NCBI RefSeq assembly: GCF_000317205.1 | Contig: NZ_AJLK01000161.1 | Coordinates: 1 to 64,000 of the forward strand | Origin: Fischerella muscicola PCC 7414 | GTDB lineage: Bacteria; Cyanobacteriota; Cyanobacteriia; Cyanobacteriales; Nostocaceae | Direction: 5' to 3' | DNA: 64,000 bases | Part shown: positions 38,061 to 46,620 of the stretch, one piece after another | How positions within the stretch are numbered: position 1 is the first letter of the stretch | How the letters are laid out: every line of letters begins with the position of its first letter | The notes under the pieces: generated by a model | Told to the model about the DNA's origin: nothing | Seen by the model: the letters and a program-made list of their open reading frames with translations, nothing else | Database searches by the model: none | Position numbers and translations under genes: made by a program

Positions 38061-39205
38061 TTCGCCTCAATTAATCTCCCTTTTGGTGGTAGTAAATTTG
38101 AGAGTGATGTGTAAGCGGTCGCGAATTCTCATTTTACTCAACAGGTGATAGATAAAATAAATATTTAAAAATGTCAGTATTATGTAATTTATCTAAATAA
38201 CTCTTTTAGAGATTAATGTATTGCTTTATTTGCTTGATCAGTCTATAGTTTTAGAGGAAGAAAAATAATAGTCTTTTCTACCACTCATGCCCAAGCCAAA
38301 GTGTAAGGTTTTGAAAATGCACAATTTATTGAACTAGGTTGTGGGTAGAACGAAGAAAAGTTTCTAAACTTAATTCAGGGGATGCAAAACAGCGGGAGGA
38401 TGTGATGATGCCCACGACTGTTATTAAAAGTGTGCTTGCACGACTAGTGAATGCTAGTTCTGGAACAGAAAAAGATTTGGTGCGCACATACTACTTTTTT
38501 TGCAACTATAATATTGGTTACCTGAACTATTGGTTATTTCTGGCCTAAATAGTGTTTAACCATATTAGCATTTGCTCCCATATATTATCCACAAGACTTT
38601 CATATTCGAGAATAACTTCCTAAGTCTGTAGAAGTTTACGTTGTGGATAGCAAGACTTCATGAAAAGAAGAATTAAAAGCTATTGATTCTGAAAAAGTAA
38701 AGCTTGAATTTTTATACCTGGGAGTCGGCTAACCCAGAAAATATATACCTGTAAACCTTCTCTAAGGTTAAAGCTTGCACCGATTTAAGTATAAAACTGT
38801 ACTAAGCAAGGATATGTGCGATAAAGCCACATTATTTTTATGGGTTTTGATCGCTAAATCAAGGGCTTTTAGATTAATACTGAGTAACCAAATATTACCA
38901 AGAAATTTATTTGAATTATAGGACTTATACGCTTGAGGGGTGAAAATTTATTTCCTGATGGATAATCAATTTGGTGCAAAATCCAAGCTTATGAATTCGC
39001 TTATTTATTTTCACTGCTACGGATTTTAGTTACAATAAAAGCAACAACAAAATGACTATTTATGCAGAGAATCAACAATCTTAAGTCCTTACTTTTAACC
39101 AGCATTCTAGTTTGCAAGCATACTGCTAAAATTTATCCATTTGTGTTGTGAAAGTAATTTCATTCTGAAATCTAAACAAGTGCATCTAAACAAGGAGATC
39201 TAAGA
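38061..39205. other. 1.1-kb AT-rich intergenic region
   Basis: No supported gene. A 69-codon frame at 38339-38548 has no RBS or family features. CCTGGGAGTCGGCTAACCC near 38718 and ATAGGACTTATACGCTTGAG at 38929 are the only structured pieces seen; AAGGAGATCTAAGA just before 39206 contains the RBS of the dioxygenase gene. Confidence 0.4.
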
Positions 39206-40099
39206 ATGGTCACAAATAATATCAACGCAGCCCAGTACAAATTTGATGTAAATTTACACAACGAAGAACTTCTTGATGCTACTAAACTCGATCTTAATCA
39301 GTTGACAATAAAAATTAGCAAAGTTGCAGAAATTTCCAATTCAGATTTACAAAGGTTGTTTGAAATATTTAATAAGTTTAAATTTGTCATTTTGGAATGT
39401 GAACCAATCCCGAATCTGCAAGAAAATTTGTTAGCTTTACAAAAGTATTTTGGCTCCATCAAGAAACATAAGCTTTCTGCTCCTAATGGTATTAGTACAA
39501 TTGAAAACTTACGCGACTCTTCCCTTGCTAAAACTTACGTAGCTACAAGTAATATAACCCATTTCATGCATACAGATGGGTCTTTTGAAATGGAACCTCC
39601 TAAAATTGTTGCTATGCAGTGTGAAGTCCCCTCCAAAACAGGAGGATTATCTCAAATCATTTATGCTGAAACTGTCTATGAATATTTAAGAAACAACTAT
39701 CCTGAAGAATTACAGAATTTGTTCAATTATCCATTGACTATAACCAGAGGTGAGCAAACAGGTAAACGAGCAATATTTACAGAGTACGAAGACAGAATAT
39801 TCATGTGTTTTAGGGCAGATGCAATCATCTCAGTTGCGATTCCACCACAAATAGAAAGGGCTTACAATCTGATTAAAAATTATGTCAACGATACCAAGAA
39901 TCAATTGATTTTTCAACTTCAACCTCATCAAATTATTATACTTGATAATGCAAGTGTTTTACACGGAAGAACATCTTTTCCAGAAAATGAATTTCGCAAA
40001 CTAAATAGATTACACTTTAACGGAATTTCCGAATATTCTCATTATTTTCAGCTTGGTTTTATACCGAAATATAAGCAGTTAAGTAGTGAGAAAAATTAA
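39206..40099 (+). CDS. TauD/TfdA-family Fe(II)/2-oxoglutarate dioxygenase
   Basis: 297 residues. Family enzymes hydroxylate small substrates such as taurine or 2,4-D with Fe(II), O2 and 2-oxoglutarate. Iron ligands by motif: HTDGSF (H-x-D) and the distal His in LDNASVLHGRTSF, with the following Arg-rich segment FRKLNRLHFNG carrying the 2OG-binding Arg. The rest (KKHKLSAPNGISTIENLRD) is not specific. RBS AAGGAGAT at 39190-39197 supports the ATG. Substrate not predictable; next gene is a TSUP permease, with a 122-bp gap. Confidence 0.88.
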   Translation: MVTNNINAAQYKFDVNLHNEELLDATKLDLNQLTIKISKVAEISNSDLQRLFEIFNKFKFVILECEPIPNLQENLLALQKYFGSIKKHKLSAPNGISTIENLRDSSLAKTYVATSNITHFMHTDGSFEMEPPKIVAMQCEVPSKTGGLSQIIYAETVYEYLRNNYPEELQNLFNYPLTITRGEQTGKRAIFTEYEDRIFMCFRADAIISVAIPPQIERAYNLIKNYVNDTKNQLIFQLQPHQIIILDNASVLHGRTSFPENEFRKLNRLHFNGISEYSHYFQLGFIPKYKQLSSEKN

Positions 40100-40221
40100 A
40101 AATTGATTAGTAACAGTGCTTGAATACTCAAGCACTATTATTACCTGTGATTCATGAATTTCCACATATTTTAATCTTCATCAAGCCTATTAAAAATATT
40201 CAAGATAAATCGGGTGCATCA

Positions 40222-41004
40222 ATGTTTAGTGCTAATAATTATTCAATCATCATTATTCTTGGAATTGTTTCCTTTGTTTTAAGCTTTTTTGGCGCTTCTG
40301 TAGGGTTGATGTTAGGTCAGATTCGGCTACCTTTAATTGTATATGCCTTACAATCAACTGCTAATGGAATAGGTATTGCCACAGGTACAAATCTAGCTAC
40401 TGCTGCTATGGGCGCATGTGCTGGTACCTATTATCACATTAAGGAGGGTCGTGTTAATTATCGGGTAGTCTGTGCAATAGGTATTCCCTCAGCAATCGGT
40501 GCAATTATCAGTGTACTTGCCTTTGCTCGGATACAAGCAGATTGGATAAAAGTTGTTATCGGAATTGTACTTATTTACTCAAGCTTTCAGATAGCTAATC
40601 CCAAAAAACCTAATCAAGGTGAAGATAAACTTTCAACTCACCAACGTTTCTTGATTGAAATAGGAATTGGAGTAGGCTTAGGGTTACTAGCAGGTATAGT
40701 GGGTTTAGGATTAGCTAGTATCAGATTACCTGCCATGATTAAAGTTTTAGGTATGGAGCCAAAGGAAGCAGTAGGAACAAACTTAGCTATTAACTTTCTG
40801 ACTCTAGCTACTGGTGGAACAGCTAGTATGTTGACTTTGGGAGTGCATTGGCCACTTCTTTTGTCACTCGTGCCAACAACGTTACTAGGTAGTTATATTG
40901 GAGCAAAAACTCTCAAAAAGATTGAATCTTCCAATCTCCGCAAACTAATTGCTTGGGTATTGGGTGGTACGGGAGCATTCATGATTGCTGAAAGTATGCA
41001 TTAA
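40222..41004 (+). CDS. TSUP-family (TauE/SafE) membrane transporter
   Basis: 260 residues, about eight helices in two homologous halves: SIIIILGIVSFVLSFFGASV...QIRLPLIVYAL and IEIGIGVGLGLLAGIVGLGL...SIRLPAMIKVL, each with the internal-repeat pattern G..(V/I)GLG..(I/S)R.P. TSUP members export or import sulfite, sulfoacetate or similar sulfur anions. The frame is open from TTG 40120, but the ATG at 40222 begins MFSANNYSIIII just before the first helix. Next to a TauD-like gene, suggesting sulfonate metabolism by inference only. Confidence 0.88.
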   Translation: MFSANNYSIIIILGIVSFVLSFFGASVGLMLGQIRLPLIVYALQSTANGIGIATGTNLATAAMGACAGTYYHIKEGRVNYRVVCAIGIPSAIGAIISVLAFARIQADWIKVVIGIVLIYSSFQIANPKKPNQGEDKLSTHQRFLIEIGIGVGLGLLAGIVGLGLASIRLPAMIKVLGMEPKEAVGTNLAINFLTLATGGTASMLTLGVHWPLLLSLVPTTLLGSYIGAKTLKKIESSNLRKLIAWVLGGTGAFMIAESMH

Positions 41005-41022
41005 TTGCTCGGGTAATAGATA

Positions 41023-41107
41023 ATTAGTTTTTCCCATTACCTATTACCCATTACCGATTACCGACATTCACAGATATGATAAGTCCTCAAACTGACATGA
41101 TATCAGA
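41023..41107. repeat. Dispersed repeat, copy B (ATTACC block + GATATGATAAGTCCTCAA)
   Basis: TTTTTCCCATTACCTATTAC, ATTACCGATTACCGACATTC and CACAGATATGATAAGTCCTC. Nearly identical over 40 bp to copy A at 6031-6115; ends 8 bp before the stop codon of the minus-strand porin gene. Confidence 0.85.
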
Positions 41108-41114
41108 AGTAGAT

Positions 41115-42731
41115 TTAAAACTTGAAGGTAGTCCGAATTGTTCCTACAAATATAGTGTCGTTATTGTCATTATGTTCTGGATTAGTAATCACAAATAAAC
41201 CAGGAGTAATGGCAATATTATCTGTAACCTGCAACCGATAAAAACCTTCTATGTGCAAAGAAGTATCTTGATCTTCTACCAGACTACTTTCTATAACTTT
41301 TGGTGGCATTCCTATGACGATCCCGGCTAAATTACCTTTTCCTCCTAAGTCTGGAAATGCCAATGTTACAGCGTAGTTCAAGATATCTGCGCTATCATCG
41401 CTGACTTCTGATCGTGCCAATGAATAAGCTAACCAACCAGAAAGAGTAAATTGAGAACTGATGCGCCAGCTAGTTTCTAAACCAAAGGAATCTGCTGAGG
41501 TAGAAACATTACCAAAAGGTCTGACAGCATTGGTACTACCCGTACTACCTGTGAGGTTGATACCACTATTACTACCTCCGGCATTATAGGAGCGGACATA
41601 AGTCAAGCCTAGATTTAAATTATTGATTGGCTCAAAGATGAATTGTGCTACAGCGCCATAGTTACCGTTGAACAGTCCGTTTTCACCACTAGAATCTTCA
41701 GGATCGCGAACCATATAGGCTAAATCGAGACTGGCGCGATCGCTAAATTGATAATTGACCACTAACCCAGTACTACCAGCCGTTCGGTAGATAGGGTTAA
41801 ATCTTCCAAAACGCGAAATACTACCATTACCAGAACTTTCAAAGGGACTTAGGGTTTCCACAAGATGATTCAATTCTGTATTCGCAGCAGAAATTGCGAC
41901 TCTTACCTTATCCCCTAAGGGAAAGTAATAGTACAAGTCATCTAACTCTACATCGTTATCTTCATTCCCATCAAAACCTAAACGGGTCATTCTAGTACCT
42001 GTGACGTTACCCTGAAATTCGGTGATATTTCTGGCTTGCAAGCGGACTCGCAGACGGTCTTTACCCATAAAGCTGGTATCAAAGTTCAGACGCACACGGT
42101 CTGCGAAGATAATATTATCTTGCAAATCTGGGTTGTTATCAGAATCGTTATCTTGATCGGCTGCATTGTCACCAAAAACACCAGCTACGGCAAATATCGC
42201 TTCACCATTAAGTTTTGTAGTGGTAGAAAATTGATTTGACTCTAGTTCAGCTGTGCGCGCTTCTAACGCATCGATACGACCGCGCAGTGTCGCTAATTCT
42301 GCTGAGAACTCCTCTTGCAGTCTTTGCAGTGTGGCTAAATCCTCTTTCGTCACCAAATCACTCGTAGCGCTAGCAATAAGTTCATTCACTCGGTCTAAAC
42401 AAGCATTCAAACCAGCAGCAAATTCGTATCGCGTCATGGATCGATTGCCCCGGTACGTACCATTTGGGTAGCCAGCAATACAACCATATCGTTCTACCAG
42501 GGATTGTAGTGCTTGGAATGCCCAATCTGTAGGCTGTACATCAGATAACTGAGAAATAGAACTGACTTGTGCTTGATTATTTGGAGAAAGTTCAGCTATA
42601 GTTGTAAATTCTGGCTGAACTTGTTCATTTATAGATACTTCAGCTAAAACTGTTGAGGGTAAAACAGCAAAGCTTGCCACCACAACAGCAGGGCTAAGCA
42701 GCAAAAAATTTGACCAAACTCTAGATATCAC
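41115..42731 (-). CDS. Iron-uptake porin with SLH domain (OprB family)
   Basis: 538 residues. Outer-membrane beta-barrel. Signal peptide (LLLSPAVVVASFAVLPSTVLA). An SLH domain at about 60-125 (QPTDWAFQALQSLVERYGCI, YPNGTYRGNRSMTRYEFAAG) tethers it to the wall; a coiled coil (LATLQRLQEEFSAELATLRG) follows; then a barrel of alternating strands ends with the C-terminal aromatic signature TIRTTFKF. The start codon is GTG (42729-42731). This is the standard cyanobacterial SLH-porin; iron transport is known for some members. Transcribed alone. Confidence 0.93.
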   Translation of the reverse strand: MISRVWSNFLLLSPAVVVASFAVLPSTVLAEVSINEQVQPEFTTIAELSPNNQAQVSSISQLSDVQPTDWAFQALQSLVERYGCIAGYPNGTYRGNRSMTRYEFAAGLNACLDRVNELIASATSDLVTKEDLATLQRLQEEFSAELATLRGRIDALEARTAELESNQFSTTTKLNGEAIFAVAGVFGDNAADQDNDSDNNPDLQDNIIFADRVRLNFDTSFMGKDRLRVRLQARNITEFQGNVTGTRMTRLGFDGNEDNDVELDDLYYYFPLGDKVRVAISAANTELNHLVETLSPFESSGNGSISRFGRFNPIYRTAGSTGLVVNYQFSDRASLDLAYMVRDPEDSSGENGLFNGNYGAVAQFIFEPINNLNLGLTYVRSYNAGGSNSGINLTGSTGSTNAVRPFGNVSTSADSFGLETSWRISSQFTLSGWLAYSLARSEVSDDSADILNYAVTLAFPDLGGKGNLAGIVIGMPPKVIESSLVEDQDTSLHIEGFYRLQVTDNIAITPGLFVITNPEHNDNNDTIFVGTIRTTFKF

Positions 42732-42876
42732 TTAATTTACACCTAAATCTATCTAAATCTATTTATTTCTAGGGAATTTCTTTTGAAGCCAAGCAACACA
42801 CTATGATTATTAAATGGTGGTTTGCGAGTCGTTTGTCTTTGCAAATTTATAGTTAACAAAGTACTCCAAAGGTGTT

Positions 42877-44061
42877 TCAGCGCAAGGGAACTAACCCGGC
42901 CTTTTCAACAATCTGCTGACCTTCTTTGGTTAGTAACATATTGACGTAGGCTTCTCCAGCTAGTTGATCGATCGTGTCATCAAGGCGATACACAATAAAC
43001 ATGCGTCGGGTCATAGGGTAAGAGGCATCGCGCAGTGCGGTAGTATTAACCTGCTTGTTATCATCTATAAAGGGTTGCACATAATCTTTGGTATTAGCTT
43101 GAGCGATAGCGAGAGGGCGGATTGTTTTTTGACCAAGAATTGGCCCACTTCCTCCAAAGGAAATTCCCCCAGGTGTTGCGGCAACCTTACGAATTATCTC
43201 AGTGTAATCACGGGCTAACTGTACCTTAGAACTGAGTTGATCTACTTCTTTTCCGAGAAGCTCATTCAATAAATTAGTAGATTTTGGGTCTCTAGCGAAA
43301 GGTGCGATCGCTAAATCCGGCCCTCCTACTTCCTTCCAGTTACTTATTTTGCCTTTGTATATGTCTTGCAGTTGATCAATTGAAAGCCCAGGAATAGAGA
43401 TATTTTTATGGGTAAAGAAGACAAACATATCTAAAGCCACTGGCACTTGCTTGATCTGAAAGCCTCTTTGTAGAGCTTTGTTATAGTGTTCATCCTCAAG
43501 AGATGCTCCGTATAGAGTAAAGCTCAGTTGGCTATCAAGCACCATAGCCACACCCTTTTTGCCACCAGATTTACCGTCTCTAGGTTCAGTGAAGCGGAGG
43601 CGAAAATTTGGGTGAGATCTAGTGATAGCTTCGTGAAAGCCTTGAGCAGTCAAAGCTGCAAAAGTATTACCACCACCATAGTTAAATGTGCCGGAAGGTA
43701 CATTTGCTACATCTTTGATCGAATCGTAAAGTTTAACATCAGGGGGGATATTCTGATTGCTACCACGGGAATTGACAACTCTAGTATCATCGCGATTATT
43801 CAGACTGCTAAAATTGCCAAAAAACGAGAAGATTAACCAACTAAGCAGCAGAAACAGCAGACCAAAACCAAGCCAAATTGCCCAAGGTGTGAGCAGCAAT
43901 TCTCCCAACAATTTGGAATCTGGTTTAGTAGATTTATTAACTTTTTTTGCTGGAAAAACGTCTAGCGGTTGACCGCATTTTAAACAGTTTGTAGCTGTAA
44001 CAGGATTGGTATCATAGCCACAATGGTTGCATACCATAACCTCTTGATTGTGATTATTCAT
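42877..44061 (-). CDS. Zinc-ribbon, membrane-tethered PstS-like substrate-binding protein
   Basis: 394 residues with an unusual order: an N-terminal zinc ribbon (CNHCGYDTNPVTATNCLKCG, two CxxC pairs), one membrane helix (PWAIWLGFGLLFLLLSWLIF, about 70-92), then a phosphate-binding-protein-like domain (about 120-394: GGGNTFAALTAQGFHEAI, IPGLSIDQLQDIYKGKISNW, DLAIAPFARDPKSTNLLNEL, EAYVNMLLTKEGQQIVEKAG). The binding domain would face the periplasm and the ribbon the cytoplasm, a plausible sensor arrangement. No ABC transporter genes adjoin it. The start ATG giving MNNHNQEV is preferred to the frame start four codons earlier. Confidence 0.86.
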   Translation of the reverse strand: MNNHNQEVMVCNHCGYDTNPVTATNCLKCGQPLDVFPAKKVNKSTKPDSKLLGELLLTPWAIWLGFGLLFLLLSWLIFSFFGNFSSLNNRDDTRVVNSRGSNQNIPPDVKLYDSIKDVANVPSGTFNYGGGNTFAALTAQGFHEAITRSHPNFRLRFTEPRDGKSGGKKGVAMVLDSQLSFTLYGASLEDEHYNKALQRGFQIKQVPVALDMFVFFTHKNISIPGLSIDQLQDIYKGKISNWKEVGGPDLAIAPFARDPKSTNLLNELLGKEVDQLSSKVQLARDYTEIIRKVAATPGGISFGGSGPILGQKTIRPLAIAQANTKDYVQPFIDDNKQVNTTALRDASYPMTRRMFIVYRLDDTIDQLAGEAYVNMLLTKEGQQIVEKAGLVPLR

Positions 44062-44469
44062 TTTTTCTCCCAAGGTAGATGTTCGTACTAACGGTATTGC
44101 ACCCAGGAGATTTCTGTATTATTGTAAAAAACTATCGGTAGATACTTAAGTACATTTATCAGAGCATAGGCTTTTTGGCAACACAACTGTAGAAATTTAG
44201 GTAAAGAGCGATCGCATCACCACAATGAAAGTATGTTGCTTGGTTCAGAACATTGCTTATTAAGATTTCTTAAGACTTATAAATTTTATTTAGAAAATGC
44301 TTTTTGAATCTGCTAATTACTCTTATTGAGTGTTGATTGTGAGGCAAGTGTTGTGGCTTGATCTCAAAAACTAACTGCAAGAAAGTTAAGAGTGAATTAA
44401 AAATCTTAACCAGGGTGTTCACTGTTATTAAAAATCATGTTTGCGTTAAGTATTCGAGGAATAAAAATC
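44062..44469. promoter_or_regulatory. Divergent spacer before the chemosensory cluster
   Basis: 400 bp AT-rich, one HIP1 site (44207). Promoters for the binding-protein gene and the MCP operon must be here. TTGATTGTGAGGCAAG and GTTAAGAGTGAATTAAAAA are visible, but no certain hexamers. RBS GAGGA precedes the ATG at 44470. Confidence 0.35.
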
Positions 44470-45936
44470 ATGCAAAAGCAAGTGCAACGCCCTTTGAAAG
44501 TTAATCAAATTGTACCTATAGGTTTTGGTATTGTCCTCATATTGACAGGTATTGTAACGACAATTTCGGAAATTTCTAAAGCTAAGTTAAAACAAATGCA
44601 CAAAATCGAGGAGTATACATATGAAGTTAAGCTACTGCTAAAGCAGTTGGAGAAAGATATAGTAGATGCTGAGACAGGACAGCGTGGATTTTTGCTCACT
44701 GGCAAAGAAAACTATCTGCAACGCTTTGCAACTTTACAAAACAATTTTCAAGCGCGTAGTCAGGATTTGAAAAAGCTAGTTAATGACGAGTCATCTCAGA
44801 TCGAAAAAACTGACCAAATTATACAATTAGCTCAGACAAAATTTTCCGAATTAGAACAAACTATTGCTCTGAAAAAAGCAGGAAAAGATCAAGAAATTCT
44901 TGCTGTGCTAGCTTCCAACAAAGGAGAGCAAATTATGAATGACATCAAAGCTACACTAGCTGAAATGGAGCAACAAGAACAGAGGCTTTTACAGCAAACA
45001 GAAGCAGCATCAAATCAATTTCAGCAATTGTCAACTATTATTAATTGGGGTGGATGGCTTGTTAGTGTTGGGGCTGGAATTTATATCTCATTTTACGTCA
45101 TCCGCCGTATCATGCAGCCAATTAACGAAGCCGCCTATGCAGTCGCGACCTCTTCCGGGGATATTGCTACTAGTGTATTTGAGCAGGAACGTATCATTTT
45201 GCAACAATCTGCTTCAGTGAATCAAACAACCACTACCATTGATGAGGTAGGGACTTCTGCACTCCAGTCAGCCGAACAAGCCGAAACCTCTGCCAACGGA
45301 GCTAAGCAAGCATTAACTCTCGCGGAAGAAGGAACTACAACAGTTAGTCTCACGATTGCAGGAATCTCGCAGTTAAGAGATCAGGTAATGGCGATCGCTA
45401 ATCAGACCACACACTTAAGTGAACAGACTACTCAAATCTCTACAATTTCTGATTTAGTAGCAGAATTGGCAAACCAAACCAATATGTTGGCTTTGAATGC
45501 TGAAGTCGAAGCAGCGCGTGCAGGTGAGCAGGGTAAAGGCTTTGCAGTGGTAGCTAATGAGATTCGCAAACTCGCTGACCAAAGTCGGAAATCAGCTGAT
45601 CAGATCAGTGTCTTAGTTAATCAAGTACAAGTGGCTATTAACTCTGCGGTAATGGTGACTGATGAGGGTACTAAAAAAGCAACCGAAGGGATCAAACTGG
45701 CTCAAGAAACGGGGGATGCATTCGCAAGTATCGCAGATGCTGTCAATCAGGTATTTCTGAACAATCAACAGATTGTCCTCAATGCTAGACAGCAAGCTAT
45801 TGCTGTACAGCAGGTTGTATCAGCAATGAGTGCAATCAATTTGGGGGCAAAAGAAACCGCTACTGGAATTTCTTTGGTCAAAAATGCCACTATCAACCTC
45901 AACGAAACTGTTCAAAAACTGAAGAATCTAGTGTAG
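44470..45936 (+). CDS. Methyl-accepting chemotaxis protein with CHASE3 sensor
   Basis: 488-residue receptor. TM1 near 14-36 (VPIGFGIVLILTGIVTTIS), a periplasmic CHASE3 helical bundle (VEKDIVDAETGQRGFLLTGK-like: EKDIVDAETGQRGFLLTGKE), TM2 (WLVSVGAGIYISFYVI), then a signalling coiled coil with the hairpin tip ANQTNMLALNAEVEAARAGE QGKGFAVVANEIRKLADQSR. The helix after TM2 (RRIMQPINEAAYAVATSSGD) is not a typical HAMP. The ATG at 44470 with GAGGA 9 nt upstream is chosen over ATG 44437. First gene of the cluster. Confidence 0.92.
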   Translation: MQKQVQRPLKVNQIVPIGFGIVLILTGIVTTISEISKAKLKQMHKIEEYTYEVKLLLKQLEKDIVDAETGQRGFLLTGKENYLQRFATLQNNFQARSQDLKKLVNDESSQIEKTDQIIQLAQTKFSELEQTIALKKAGKDQEILAVLASNKGEQIMNDIKATLAEMEQQEQRLLQQTEAASNQFQQLSTIINWGGWLVSVGAGIYISFYVIRRIMQPINEAAYAVATSSGDIATSVFEQERIILQQSASVNQTTTTIDEVGTSALQSAEQAETSANGAKQALTLAEEGTTTVSLTIAGISQLRDQVMAIANQTTHLSEQTTQISTISDLVAELANQTNMLALNAEVEAARAGEQGKGFAVVANEIRKLADQSRKSADQISVLVNQVQVAINSAVMVTDEGTKKATEGIKLAQETGDAFASIADAVNQVFLNNQQIVLNARQQAIAVQQVVSAMSAINLGAKETATGISLVKNATINLNETVQKLKNLV

Positions 45937-46620
45937 TAATTTTATATTGTTTGTACATGAGCGATCGCATTCCACAAGATTTAGTTGAGGCTGAACAATT
46001 CTCAATTTCGTAGATCATAAGTTTATAGAGCCGGATATTTACAATTAATACTGTTGCACAAATGCTCACTTTTCTTCAGGGTGAGGTATAATCTGCGAAA
46101 TCTACCAAATTGCCACAGGTGTTGAGAGTTACTTCAGCATTTGCCTCTGTGGATTGTCGTCCAAGGCTATTGGAAAAATTGACGCAAGACGCCGATGTTT
46201 TCCTTATAATCTGGCACGGGTGCTAAAAGCATGAAAGTATTTGTCTAAAGTTGTTCGCTTGCTTATGCTGGTTAAACGGAAAATTTAAATGTGTGCTTGC
46301 CTCTAAAACACTAATTTTGCATCAGCAATCATCAAGGTGGCTAAAAAATTTCCAGGGTGTTTGTTGGTTTACCTAGCAACCTAGTAGAACTTTGTGATCC
46401 CAGAGGTTGTACAGCAAATTCTTATCTTGATACAGATAAGGGGTAATTCTGCTGAATTTTGTTCATACATTTACCAGTATGTAAAACTGTGAATTCACTC
46501 TTCATCAGTAATGAGTAATAGGAAATAAAACTACCAAATACCGATTACCAATTACCCATTACCCATTACCAAATCTATCTGTATTCACCAAAACTCTCTA
46601 ATTATTATAACTAACCAGCC
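45937..46620. other. 0.7-kb spacer between the two MCP genes
   Basis: No gene. Two TATAAT hexamers (46087-46092 and about 46205) could be promoter -10 boxes. 46530-46595 carries the ATTACCGATTACCAATTACC block seen in the repeats at 6031 and 41023, without the GATATGATAAG half. This argues the second MCP and cheA have their own promoter. Confidence 0.35.

Noticed and set aside
38339-38548. Plus-strand 69-codon frame in a long spacer
   Set aside because: No RBS, no conserved pattern; composition like surrounding non-coding DNA.
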